The notes under the pieces were generated by a model. The model was not told the DNA's origin. It did not search any database and saw only the letters and a list, made by a program, of their open reading frames with translations. A stretch of 32,210 bases of DNA from SAR86 cluster bacterium AG-313-N18 (lineage in GTDB: Bacteria > Pseudomonadota > Gammaproteobacteria > Magnimaribacterales > D2472): positions 1 to 32,210 of the forward strand of contig QBVY01000012.1 of the NCBI GenBank assembly GCA_003283765.1. The letters run 5' to 3'. Shown piece by piece: positions 24,851 to 32,210 of the stretch (positions are counted from its first letter, which is position 1; the number at the start of each line of letters is the position of its first letter). The position numbers and the translations under genes are program-made.

Positions 24851-25589
24851 TAGGGTAGTAGGATCCAGTTATGTAAGATGCCTCGGATGATGCTAAGAAA
24901 TATATTAAGTTGGCTACTTCGTCTGATGTTGCAACTCGATTCATGGGAATGCGTTGCAACATGTATTGCATGATGTTTTCATCTTTCATTAATTCGGTAT
25001 TCATGGGTGTATCAATTACACCTGGACCAATGGCATTTGCTCTGATGTTCATGGTGGCATAATCTTGAGCGATTGATTTGGTCAAACCCACCACTGCATG
25101 CTTCGATGCTGCATAGGGTGCTTGGGCTGCACTCGCTCTTACTCCCATGATCGAGGCAACATTTACAATTGCTCCTGCATCTATCTTTTGCGCGGTTGCC
25201 AGTTTTAAGAACTCTCGACAGGCATAAAAAGTACCATGCAAATTAATATCGATGGTTCTATGCCATTCCTCAACTGAATATTGATGCAATGGGTTCAAGG
25301 CTGGGCTGATACCAGCACAATTAACAAGTACATGAGCTGGACGATTGCTTGCTTGCAAGTCGGCAAAAACCCTATCTATTTGGGCATGATTGGTAATGTC
25401 ACAATGTACAAAATTAACATTGCAAGTATCTGGTTTAAGGCTATTTACTGACAGCTCTCCAGCATCTTTATTAGCATCGAGTATTAGCACTTCATAGCCT
25501 TCATCTAAAAATCGCTTCACTGCACTCAAGCCAATGCCTGAAGCACCACCTGTGATTACAGCTAATGGTTGTATGTTTTTATCTGCCAT
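24825..25589 (-). CDS. SDR-family oxidoreductase
   Basis: 254 residues, classical SDR. TGGASGIG (13-20), D38 (LILDAN) after beta2, CDI (63-65), NCAG (90-93, a common variant of NNAG), catalytic S146 (VNVASIMG), Y159 and K163 (YAASK), and a C-terminal ASYITGSYYPIDGGYLAS. An Asp after beta2 suggests NAD. Likely a 3-hydroxy(acyl) or hydroxysteroid dehydrogenase by family, not decided by sequence. First of two minus-strand SDRs, divergent from the acyl-CoA ligase by 161 bp. Confidence 0.9.
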   Translation of the reverse strand: MADKNIQPLAVITGGASGIGLSAVKRFLDEGYEVLILDANKDAGELSVNSLKPDTCNVNFVHCDITNHAQIDRVFADLQASNRPAHVLVNCAGISPALNPLHQYSVEEWHRTIDINLHGTFYACREFLKLATAQKIDAGAIVNVASIMGVRASAAQAPYAASKHAVVGLTKSIAQDYATMNIRANAIGPGVIDTPMNTELMKDENIMQYMLQRIPMNRVATSDEVANLIYFLASSEASYITGSYYPIDGGYLAS

Positions 25590-25702
25590 GTTCTTTCTAT
25601 ATAAAATTAAGTTATTTCATTGTATCTAATCAACTATAACGAATCAGGAGTTTACGAACAATGTTGGAATATTTATCAGAATCATTGACAAAAAAAAACC
25701 AG

Positions 25703-25732
25703 TTGATACTCGTTGATTGATGAATGTATTTA
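25703..25732 (+). promoter_or_regulatory. Possible promoter of the ligase-thiolase operon
   Basis: TTGATA (25703-25708), an 18-bp spacer and TATTTA (25727-25732) resemble -35 and -10 boxes before the ATG at 25751. A consensus TTGACA at 25685-25690 lies upstream but has no -10 partner at 16-18 bp. No operator-like palindrome was seen in the 161-bp divergent region (25590-25750). Confidence 0.3.
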
Positions 25733-25750
25733 TAAGATAGTAAAATCCCA

Positions 25751-27415
25751 ATGATGCATTCTGACAAATACATACAAGCTTTGGTAGACAGCCAATCTTT
25801 TTTTGAAGTTCATCAAGAAAATGTTCTTGGTGTAGAGATGGATGTTTTTAAAAATCGACCTAGATCACTGGTCGATTTTATTGAGCTCTCTGCAAGCCAT
25901 GGCGAAAAACCTTATTTGATCTATCAAGATAAAGTTATCAGTTTTACTCAACATCATACATTGGTAAAAAAAGCAGCTTATATTTTGCAATCACAACATA
26001 ATGTTAAACCTGGAGACAGAGTTGCTATTTATGCTGCAAATTGCCCTGAATGGATTATATTTTTCTGGGCTACTGTAAGCATTGGTGCGATCGCTTGCGG
26101 TTTAAATGGGTGGTGGAAAGGTTCTGAGGCTATCAAGGCCATAGATGCTGCTGATCCAAATATTATTGTTTGTGATCAAAAACGCTTTGATAGGATTGCT
26201 GGTCAAGTAAAGCATCCAACCCTCATTTTTGAAGATTTAGATTTATCTTCATGCGCCGAAGAACTTAAGTCTTTTGTTCGTATAGATGAAGATGAGTGTG
26301 CCTGTCTTTTATATACCTCAGGGACAACAGGAACACCGAAGGGTGTGATGACCTCGCATCGATCTATGATTGCTAATTCAACATTACAAATGCTGCAAGG
26401 TGCTGCTGTTTCTCAGCATTCATCAAGCTATGGGATTGATTGGTCTAAGAACACACCAACCAGCTTGCTCACATCTCCATTATTTCATGTTTCAGGTTTA
26501 TCTGCGGGAGCTGTGACCAGCTTATTTGCTGGCTCTACAACCCTGGTATATGACGGAAGATTCTTAGCAGATAGGGTGATTGAATTAATACAAAAATTTA
26601 GCGTTACTTCTTGGGGTGGCGCTGTTCCTACAGCGCTTAAGAGATTGTTGGATGAGGCTGAAGCGAAAAGCTTAAATCTTGAGAGCGTATTGGTTGTTGG
26701 CGGCGGCGGAGCTCCCATGCCTCCTGAACTAATCGAAAGAACAAAAGGAGTTTTTCCCAATTCTGAGTATAGTTTTGGTTACGGTTATGGGCTTACTGAA
26801 TCAGGCGCCATTACTATTATTAATTGGGGTGAAACACTCAAAGCAGAACCTTCTTCACCAGGTCAATCAATGCCAAGCATTAAAATTGAATTAAGGGATG
26901 AAGAGGGCAAGTTAATTACAGCGGATTCCGTAGAAGGTGAAATACACGTTCAAAGTCCCTCGGTAATGCTGGGCTATTACAACAATCCAGAAGCATCTGC
27001 TGCTGCTCTCACCAACGATCGATGGTTGCGAACAGGAGATTGGGGTTACAGGAAAGGCTCGCTTTACTTCATCTCATCAAGACGGACAGATTTAATTTTA
27101 AGAGGTGCTGAGAATGTTTACCCTCAAGAGATAGAATTAATTTTAGATTCTCACAAGGATATTGAGGAATCAGCTGTAATAGGTATACCTCATGATGATT
27201 TGGGCCAAGAAGTTATGGCGATAGTATCGACTAAAAATTCTCAGTTGAGCGATTCCGAATTATCAGCATGGGTTGGTAAAGACCTGGCGGATTTTAAAGT
27301 GCCTTCAAAATGGAAAATAATTAATACACCATTGCCAAGAAATGCTTCCGGAAAATTAATGAAACATGTTTTAATAGACATATCTAAAAATACAATGGTT
27401 GAAGAAGATGAGTGA
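25751..27415 (+). CDS. Acyl-CoA ligase (AMP-forming)
   Basis: 554 residues. Motifs: YTSGTTGTPKG (188-198), YGLTESG (346-352), TGDWGY (428-433), A8 region RRTDLILRGAENVY (444-457) and the C-terminal catalytic lysine in ASGKLMK (K535). Likely activates the pathway substrate to its CoA ester as the first step of the operon that follows. N119-W122 (NGWW) and the surrounding block resemble the ligase at 3807, so these are probably paralogues with different acids. It starts ATG-ATG at 25751 and its last 8 bp overlap the next gene (ATGAGTGA). Confidence 0.92.
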   Translation: MMHSDKYIQALVDSQSFFEVHQENVLGVEMDVFKNRPRSLVDFIELSASHGEKPYLIYQDKVISFTQHHTLVKKAAYILQSQHNVKPGDRVAIYAANCPEWIIFFWATVSIGAIACGLNGWWKGSEAIKAIDAADPNIIVCDQKRFDRIAGQVKHPTLIFEDLDLSSCAEELKSFVRIDEDECACLLYTSGTTGTPKGVMTSHRSMIANSTLQMLQGAAVSQHSSSYGIDWSKNTPTSLLTSPLFHVSGLSAGAVTSLFAGSTTLVYDGRFLADRVIELIQKFSVTSWGGAVPTALKRLLDEAEAKSLNLESVLVVGGGGAPMPPELIERTKGVFPNSEYSFGYGYGLTESGAITIINWGETLKAEPSSPGQSMPSIKIELRDEEGKLITADSVEGEIHVQSPSVMLGYYNNPEASAAALTNDRWLRTGDWGYRKGSLYFISSRRTDLILRGAENVYPQEIELILDSHKDIEESAVIGIPHDDLGQEVMAIVSTKNSQLSDSELSAWVGKDLADFKVPSKWKIINTPLPRNASGKLMKHVLIDISKNTMVEEDE

Positions 27416-27854
27416 TTCAAAAGATTTGCTAAGAGCTCCCTTTGAGCTTGCATATAACTATAAGCGCTCAAATGGGCCTGTAATGTCGCAGTTTTTTGAT
27501 GCTCTAGGAGAACAAAAAATTTTAGGAACAAAAAGTAGTACTGGGAAAGTTTTTTCTCCCGCTGCTGAATTTGATCCTGATACTCATGAGTCTTTAAATG
27601 ATTTGGTTGAAGTTGGTCCCGGAGGGTCAGTTGAATCGTTTAGTTGGATTGAAGCCCCACAAAATCATCATTTAATTAAAGAGCCATTTGCCTTTGCTTT
27701 AATAAAACTTGATGGAGCTGACTCCTCTATGCTTCACATGATTGCAGATTGCAATGAAGCAGATTTGAGCATCGGAACAAGAGTGACAGCTGCTTGGTCT
27801 GAAACTACAACAAAAAGAATTACAGATATAAAATTTTTTACTTTAGAAAAATGA
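27408..27854 (+). CDS. DUF35-like OB-fold protein without zinc cysteines
   Basis: 148 residues from the ATG at 27408; a TTG at 27399 would add three residues. The C-terminal half (about 75-146, VESFSWIEAP..PFAFALIKLDGADSSMLHMIAD) has the OB-fold pattern of DUF35 proteins (V.SFT.V..P, L DG..S..LH..). In the place of the zinc ribbon (about 37-61) no cysteines remain; the only Cys (115) is elsewhere. DUF35 proteins bind thiolase-fold partners to form aldolase or thiolase complexes (ChsH2/Ltp2 in steroid degradation, BbsA/BbsB). It overlaps the ligase by 8 bp and the second DUF35 gene by 4 bp. It could be a partner of one of the two thiolase-fold proteins. Confidence 0.72.
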   Translation: MSDSKDLLRAPFELAYNYKRSNGPVMSQFFDALGEQKILGTKSSTGKVFSPAAEFDPDTHESLNDLVEVGPGGSVESFSWIEAPQNHHLIKEPFAFALIKLDGADSSMLHMIADCNEADLSIGTRVTAAWSETTTKRITDIKFFTLEK

Positions 27855-28351
27855 GTGCAGAAGACACACCAAAAGATTATTCAGAATCACCTATTAATTT
27901 AGAGTATTTCTATACAGCCGGTTCAGCCACGACCAGGTTTCTAAACCAGGTTAAAGAAGGCAATATTGTTGGCCAGGGTTGTCCAAAGTGTAAAGCAGTT
28001 TACGTTCCCCCAAGAGGGAGTTGTCCAAGATGTGGAGTTGCAACAGATATAGAGGTTCCACTAACTGATAAAGGCTGCATAGAATCATTTACTGTGGTGC
28101 ACATTCCTATTCCAGGAAATCCTATTGTGCCTCCTTATGTTTGCGCGATGATTAGATTGGACGGAGCGAACATATCATTTTTACATCTTATTCAAGATGT
28201 TGAGATTGAGAACATAAGAATAGGCATGCGCATTCAGGCTGTTTGGAAGCCTAAAGAAGAGTGGACTCATTCTTTAGAAAATATTAAATGGTTTGCTCCT
28301 ATCGATGAACCAGATGTAGATGTTGCAACATTGAGGTTCGAAGAATCATGA
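27851..28351 (+). CDS. DUF35/OB-fold zinc-ribbon protein
   Basis: 166 residues. A zinc ribbon C44-x2-C47 ... C58-x2-C61 (GQGCPKCKAVYVPPRGSCPRCG) is followed by an OB fold with ESFTVVHIPIPG (78-89), PPYVCAMIRLDG (94-105) and ISFLHLIQDV. This is the complete DUF35 architecture (N-terminal rubredoxin-like, C-terminal OB). By family, it pairs with a thiolase-like protein; the thiolase-fold genes follow directly. It overlaps both flanking genes by 4 bp (ATGA), indicating translational coupling and probably a complex. Confidence 0.88.
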   Translation: MSAEDTPKDYSESPINLEYFYTAGSATTRFLNQVKEGNIVGQGCPKCKAVYVPPRGSCPRCGVATDIEVPLTDKGCIESFTVVHIPIPGNPIVPPYVCAMIRLDGANISFLHLIQDVEIENIRIGMRIQAVWKPKEEWTHSLENIKWFAPIDEPDVDVATLRFEES

Positions 28352-29403
28352 AAAGAGTTGCCATCGTTGGGTATGCTCAACATCCAATTTTAAAAAATGC
28401 GGGAGCGTTGAATGAGGTTGAACTCATCATGCCGGTGGTGCATCAGCTGTTTAATGATTTGGGTATCAGCCAACAGGATATTGATTTTACCTGTTCCGGT
28501 AGTTGTGATTATCTACAAGGTGCGGCTTTTGCCTTTGTGGAGGGTTTGTCTGCTATTCAAACCAATCCACCAATTAAAGAATCTCATGTAGAAATGGATG
28601 CAGCATGGGCCATGTATGAATCAATGCTAAAAATTCAAATGGGTGATGCTGAGACAGCCCTGATATATGGGTTTGGTAAATCATCTCCGGGAGATTTGGA
28701 TGCAATTATTTCTTTGCAAATGGATCCTTATTATATTTCTCCTCTATGGCCTGACCGAGTTAGTCTAGCGGCTCTGCAAGCCAGAGTTCTGCTTGATCAA
28801 AATGTCATAACCTCAGAGCAAATGCTCGCTTCAGTTATTGAAGCAAGAGCTAACTCAAAAAATAATAAGAATGCCTTAATCACTGACTTAATTGATGAGT
28901 CAGTTTATTTAAAAAATGCAATGGTATCCTCTCCATTGAATAAGTTAGATTGCCCACCAATTTCCGATGGTTCCTCTGCGATGATTATTGCATCAGAAGA
29001 AAAAGCTTATGAATTTACAGATCATCCCATTTGGATAGAGGGCATTGATCATAGAATTGAATCATCAAACCTAGGCTCTAGAAATCTTGCTACTTCTAAC
29101 ACTTTGCAAGCTTCAATGAACCAATTAAATTTAAAAAATATAAAGTTTGATGTTGCTGAATTACATACTCAGTTTAGCCATGAACTACCTTTTTTAAAAT
29201 CTTTATTAAATCTTCAAGATGTTCCAACTAATCTTTCAGGCGGCCCATTGGTTGGGAATGTAATGATGTGCGCAGGGCTTGATGCAATCGGCAAGACATA
29301 TGAGTCACTTAAAGATAATCAATTCACTCACGGATTGGCTCACGCAACTTCTGGACCCTGTCTTCAACACAACATGTTAGTCCACCTAGAGGCACAAAAA
29401 TGA
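28348..29403 (+). CDS. Thiolase-fold protein lacking the catalytic Cys and His (Ltp2-like)
   Basis: 351 residues. Begins KRVAIVGYAQHPI like lipid-transfer/SCP-x thiolase-like proteins, with the two-repeat fold. At the place of the nucleophilic Cys I read EMDAAWAMYE (about 82-91), no Cys. The usual GHPxGASG block is SGGPLVGNVMMCAG (297-310) with Asn at the His position, and the C-terminal Cys motif is replaced by AHATSGPCLQHN. It is therefore unlikely to act as a true thiolase. Ltp2-type aldolases of steroid side-chain degradation lack these residues and work with DUF35 partners. It overlaps the DUF35 gene and the next thiolase gene by 4 bp each. Confidence 0.83.
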   Translation: MKRVAIVGYAQHPILKNAGALNEVELIMPVVHQLFNDLGISQQDIDFTCSGSCDYLQGAAFAFVEGLSAIQTNPPIKESHVEMDAAWAMYESMLKIQMGDAETALIYGFGKSSPGDLDAIISLQMDPYYISPLWPDRVSLAALQARVLLDQNVITSEQMLASVIEARANSKNNKNALITDLIDESVYLKNAMVSSPLNKLDCPPISDGSSAMIIASEEKAYEFTDHPIWIEGIDHRIESSNLGSRNLATSNTLQASMNQLNLKNIKFDVAELHTQFSHELPFLKSLLNLQDVPTNLSGGPLVGNVMMCAGLDAIGKTYESLKDNQFTHGLAHATSGPCLQHNMLVHLEAQK

Positions 29404-30548
29404 TTCAAGCAGGAGTAATAGGCGTTGGGCAGACAAAATATGATGCTAAGAGACGTGATGTTTCCATGGCCGGATTGGTAAGAGAGGCTATTGACAATGC
29501 AATGCTAGCAGCCAACCTTGAATGGGATGCTATTGATGCGGTGATCTTAGGCAAGGCACCAGATATGTTTGAAGGCGTAATCATGCCAGAATTATATTTA
29601 GCTGATGCAATTGGAGCTGTGGGTAAGCCTGTATTGCGAGTTCACACTGCTGGCAGTGTTGGGGGAAGCACCGCAGTGATTGCTGCATCGCATGTTTGTT
29701 CTGGTCAGTTTAAGACAGTTCTAACAGTAACTTTTGAAAAACAATCTGAATCCAATGCGACATGGGCTTTATCTCCTCGATACCCTTACTCTCCGCATAT
29801 AAATGCTGGAGCCGGTGGTTACTTTGCTCCTTTCATCAGGGAATACATTCGTAGATATGAGGCACCTGAACATATTGGTTGGAAAGTCGCAGCCAAGGAT
29901 CGCCAGAATGCACTAAAAAACCCATTAGCTCATCTCCACATTCCTGGTATCGATGAAAAAATGGTTAGTGATACTCCCATGCTCTGGGAGCCCTTGCGCT
30001 ATCTTGAAAGCTGCCCATCCTCTGATGGCGCATGTGCGATGGTTATTACTGCACAAGATCAAGTTGGTTCAAGAAATGTTGCATGGATTAAAGGTATGGC
30101 TGTCAGATCAGAAGGCACTTTGTCAGCCGGAAGGGATGAAGTAAATCCTCAAGCTGGAATCGACTGTGCAAAAGATATTTATAATCAAGCAGGCATTCAC
30201 AATCCATTTAATGAAATAGATTGTGCCGAGATTTATGTCCCGTTTTCTTGGTATGAGCCAATGTGGTTAGAGAACCTTGGGTTTTGTGATTTAGGAGAAG
30301 GTTGGAAGTTAACAGATAAAGATGCAACTGCAATTGATGGTGAACTTCCATTTAATATGTCTGGTGGAGTTTTATCTTCTAATCCAATTGGAGCATCTGG
30401 GATGATTAGATTTGGCGAGGCTGCACTTCAAGTCATGGGATTAGCAGAGGATCATCAAGTTGAAGATGCTAAAGTTGCAATGGGTCATGCATATGGCGGT
30501 GCTGCACAATTTTTTGCTATGTGGATAGTCTCATCATCACTTGATTAG
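29400..30548 (+). CDS. Thiolase-fold protein, noncanonical active site (SCP-x/Ltp type)
   Basis: 382 residues. Thiolase fold with IQAGVIGVGQTKY at the start, TAGSVGGS (83-90) where the nucleophilic Cys would be (VHTAGSVGG, no Cys), SGGVLSSNPIGASG (321-334) with Asn in place of His, and GHAYGGA (362-368) in place of the CGGGM Cys motif. The frame of the fold is well kept (DCAEIYVPFSWYEP, GEAALQVMG). It is 31 residues longer than its upstream neighbour. Perhaps the two form a heteromer with one or both DUF35 proteins, or each has its own DUF35 partner. Retro-aldol cleavage of a CoA ester is the best family-based guess. Confidence 0.85.
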   Translation: MIQAGVIGVGQTKYDAKRRDVSMAGLVREAIDNAMLAANLEWDAIDAVILGKAPDMFEGVIMPELYLADAIGAVGKPVLRVHTAGSVGGSTAVIAASHVCSGQFKTVLTVTFEKQSESNATWALSPRYPYSPHINAGAGGYFAPFIREYIRRYEAPEHIGWKVAAKDRQNALKNPLAHLHIPGIDEKMVSDTPMLWEPLRYLESCPSSDGACAMVITAQDQVGSRNVAWIKGMAVRSEGTLSAGRDEVNPQAGIDCAKDIYNQAGIHNPFNEIDCAEIYVPFSWYEPMWLENLGFCDLGEGWKLTDKDATAIDGELPFNMSGGVLSSNPIGASGMIRFGEAALQVMGLAEDHQVEDAKVAMGHAYGGAAQFFAMWIVSSSLD

Positions 30549-30561
30549 TTAGGAGAGTTTT

Positions 30562-31359
30562 ATGAATACAGATCATGCGATAGTAGAAGAACAAGGCCAT
30601 ATTATGGTGATTACACTTAATCGTCCTGAAAAGCGGAATGCTTTGAGCCCTGGCATGCTTGTAACTATTTATGAAGCCTGGAGAAAGCTTGATGAAGATC
30701 CTAACTTGCGTTGTGCAGTTCTAACTGGAGCTGGTGGAACTTTCTGCTCTGGGGCTGATCTGAGTGCAATGAAAGATGGAAATGAAGATTCTGAAATGAT
30801 GGAGAAGCTTAAGGAGATTCCTGATCTGCATTGGCAATCGTTGCTTCGCCATAACAGGCCAACTAAACCAATCATTGCTGCTGTTGAAGGCTTTGCCCTT
30901 GCTGGTGGAACAGAAATTTTACAAGGAACTGATATTAGAGTAGCTGGCAAAAGTGCAGTTTTTGGCCTATCAGAACCTCTTAGAGGCCTATTCCCATTAG
31001 GTGGTTCTACCGTGCGACTTAGACGTCAAATTCCATATACTCTTGCGGCTGAGGCCCTATTAACTGGCAGACGAATTTCTTCCGATGAAGCTTTAAGATT
31101 TGGCTTGATTGGTCATGTTGTAGAAGACGGGGATGCATTAAAAAGAGCTATGGAGATTGCTGAGACTGTAAGTGAAAATGCTCCTTTATCTATTCAAGCT
31201 ATTGTTAAATCACTTCGAGAGGTTGATGAAAGCTATACAGAGGCTGAAGCTTTAGAAAAAGAACTTGAAATAGGCCAACCAATTTTTTCTACAGAAGATA
31301 TGATGGAAGGATTGACTGCATTTGCTGAAAAAAGAAAACCTAACTTCAAAGGAAAGTGA
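30562..31359 (+). CDS. Enoyl-CoA hydratase/isomerase (crotonase), complete active site
   Basis: 265 residues. Crotonase family: NRPEKRNAL (20-28), oxyanion-hole CSGADL (62-67) and GFALAGG (110-116), the two catalytic Glu positions filled (E118 in GGTEIL, E138 in FGLSEPLRG). Probably hydrates a 2-enoyl-CoA. It is preceded by a good Shine-Dalgarno site, AGGAG at 30551-30555, six bases before the ATG, in contrast with the overlap-coupled genes upstream. It shares a GTGA overlap (4 bp) with the second crotonase gene. Confidence 0.9.
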   Translation: MNTDHAIVEEQGHIMVITLNRPEKRNALSPGMLVTIYEAWRKLDEDPNLRCAVLTGAGGTFCSGADLSAMKDGNEDSEMMEKLKEIPDLHWQSLLRHNRPTKPIIAAVEGFALAGGTEILQGTDIRVAGKSAVFGLSEPLRGLFPLGGSTVRLRRQIPYTLAAEALLTGRRISSDEALRFGLIGHVVEDGDALKRAMEIAETVSENAPLSIQAIVKSLREVDESYTEAEALEKELEIGQPIFSTEDMMEGLTAFAEKRKPNFKGK

Positions 31360-32099
31360 GCAAACTCTTAGTAGAAACCAACGAGGGTGTTCGCACTCTT
31401 ATATTTAATCGTCCTGAGACGAAAAATGCATTTGATGCAGAATTATGGGGCCTCTTTAGAGACGCATTAAATTCTGCCAGTGACGATCCAGATATTTCCT
31501 CAGTAGTGGTGACAGGATCTTCCAATACTTTTTCATCCGGTGTTGATTTAAGCAGCATGATGGGAGATGGCGGCGCTGAATATGAAGAGCCATTTGAAAC
31601 ATGTATCGATGCATTGATTGATTTTAAAAAGCCGTTAATTGGTGCTGTGGAGGGTGCGGCTGTAGGTGGTGGGGCAACAATTCTTTTGCATTTTGATGCT
31701 GTTTTCATTGCTCCCAATGCAAAGATCAAATATCCATTCTCTGATTTGGGATTGGCCCCTGAGGTGGGCAGTTCTTTTTTGCTATTTCAATCTCTAGGGT
31801 ATCAACAAGCAGCACAACTGCTATTTGAATCTCAGCCAATAGATGGAAATAGATATCATGAGTTAGGTTTGGCTAAATATGTTGGCGAGGATTGTTTTGA
31901 TGAGGCAAATAAATATGCTCATATGCTAAAAGAGCAATCATTGAGCTCAATTATTGAAACCAAAGCTATATTAAAATCATTCATGCAAGTGGATCTTGCC
32001 AAATCTCGATCCATGGAAACCGCAGCTATGAAAAAGCTATTTGGTTCAGAGGATAATATAAAAGCAGTAGAAAAATTTTTTGCTAAAAATAAAAAATAA
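31356..32099 (+). CDS. Enoyl-CoA hydratase/isomerase family protein with altered active site
   Basis: 247 residues from a GTG start at 31356 in a 4-bp GTGA overlap, with AAGGAA just upstream. Crotonase motifs: NRPETKNAF (18-26), oxyanion-hole SSGVDL (60-65) and GAAVGGGAT (100-108). The first catalytic Glu is replaced by Thr (GGGATIL, T108) and the second by Asp (FSDLGLAPE, D130). Enoyl-CoA isomerases also lack the first Glu, so an isomerase or a specialised lyase is more likely than a hydratase. The C-terminal helix is complete. Confidence 0.85.
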   Translation: MSKLLVETNEGVRTLIFNRPETKNAFDAELWGLFRDALNSASDDPDISSVVVTGSSNTFSSGVDLSSMMGDGGAEYEEPFETCIDALIDFKKPLIGAVEGAAVGGGATILLHFDAVFIAPNAKIKYPFSDLGLAPEVGSSFLLFQSLGYQQAAQLLFESQPIDGNRYHELGLAKYVGEDCFDEANKYAHMLKEQSLSSIIETKAILKSFMQVDLAKSRSMETAAMKKLFGSEDNIKAVEKFFAKNKK

Positions 32100-32210
32100 T
32101 TATGTCTTTCGAAAGAATCCAACTATTTTAGAAACTAACCCTGAGTATGGGTGGGTGCTTGTTTTTTTCTTTGGCTTTATGGAATCAATGATTATTACTG
32201 GAAGCTTTAT
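32080..32210 (+). CDS. N-terminal start of an MFS-type transporter (partial)
   Basis: An open frame reaches the right edge. It contains NPEYGWVLVFFFGFMESMI, typical of the first membrane segment of MFS transporters of the monocarboxylate kind. There is no ATG before this segment: a TTG at 32080, overlapping the previous gene by 20 bp, would give a basic N terminus and the full segment, and is my preferred start. GTG at 32155 or ATG at 32178 would cut into the helix. The ATG at 32102 is in another frame and reaches a stop after 9 codons, so a frameshift there is the alternative. Probably imports the pathway substrate. Confidence 0.45.
   Translation, partial: MLKIKNNYVFRKNPTILETNPEYGWVLVFFFGFMESMIITGSF

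Noticed and set aside
25685..25690. Perfect TTGACA as -35 of the ligase operon
   Set aside because: No -10-like sequence at 16-18 bp; the only near match (GATACT) is 14 bp away.
1..32210. CRISPR arrays, insertion sequences, tRNA or rRNA genes
   Set aside because: I saw no regularly spaced repeats, transposase genes, terminal repeats, tRNA-like cloverleaf or conserved rRNA segments; dedicated searches could still find a weak tRNA.

Overview
The window is a low-GC stretch (high-30s % by eye, AT-rich intergenic DNA) that is densely coding, with many 1-26 bp gene overlaps and some GTG/TTG starts. A full type II secretion (Gsp) operon, PhoB/PhoR, outer-membrane lipoproteins, a porin and streamlined spacing point to a Gram-negative, probably marine gammaproteobacterium of the SAR86 or similar streamlined type. 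The lineage is an inference from gene content; no rRNA or other phylogenetic marker was seen.

Layout. (1) 1-3767, minus strand: a subtilisin-like lipoprotein protease with a possible C-terminal barrel, an SDR oxidoreductase, and the start of a FAD-dependent (KstD/fumarate-reductase-like) oxidoreductase that runs off the left edge. (2) 3807-5519: an acyl-CoA ligase. (3) 5575-17437: phoB, phoR and then gspC-D-E-F-G-H-I-J-K-L-M in one direction with almost no gaps. (4) 17432-19123, minus: ppk2-ppx, a polyphosphate kinase and a short exopolyphosphatase abutting without a gap, converging on gspM. (5) 19251-20323: a SnoaL-like protein and a TetR regulator, tail to tail. (6) 20324-23998: a regulatory region with a three-unit, 11-bp-period Pho-box-like repeat, a possible 41-aa membrane protein, then pit (phosphate transporter), a porin and a lipoprotein beta-propeller phytase. 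(7) 24023-25589, minus: two overlapping SDRs. (8) 25751-32210: an acyl-CoA ligase, two DUF35 proteins, two thiolase-fold proteins lacking catalytic residues, two crotonases and the start of an MFS-like transporter, coupled mostly by 4-8 bp overlaps.

How it fits together. Two themes run through the window. One is phosphorus: the PhoBR sensor-regulator, a candidate PhoB site, phytase to release phosphate from inositol phosphates, a porin and Pit to take it up, and PPK2/PPX for polyphosphate turnover. The secretion operon directly behind phoBR suggests a phosphate-linked exoenzyme export system, with the phytase as a possible cargo. This resembles the phosphate-regulated Hxc system of Pseudomonas in logic, but it is untested here. 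The other theme is CoA-dependent catabolism of a bulky substrate: ligases, SDRs, a FAD dehydrogenase, a SnoaL protein, crotonases and a DUF35/thiolase-fold pair of the kind used as an aldolase in steroid side-chain degradation. The substrate cannot be read from the sequence.
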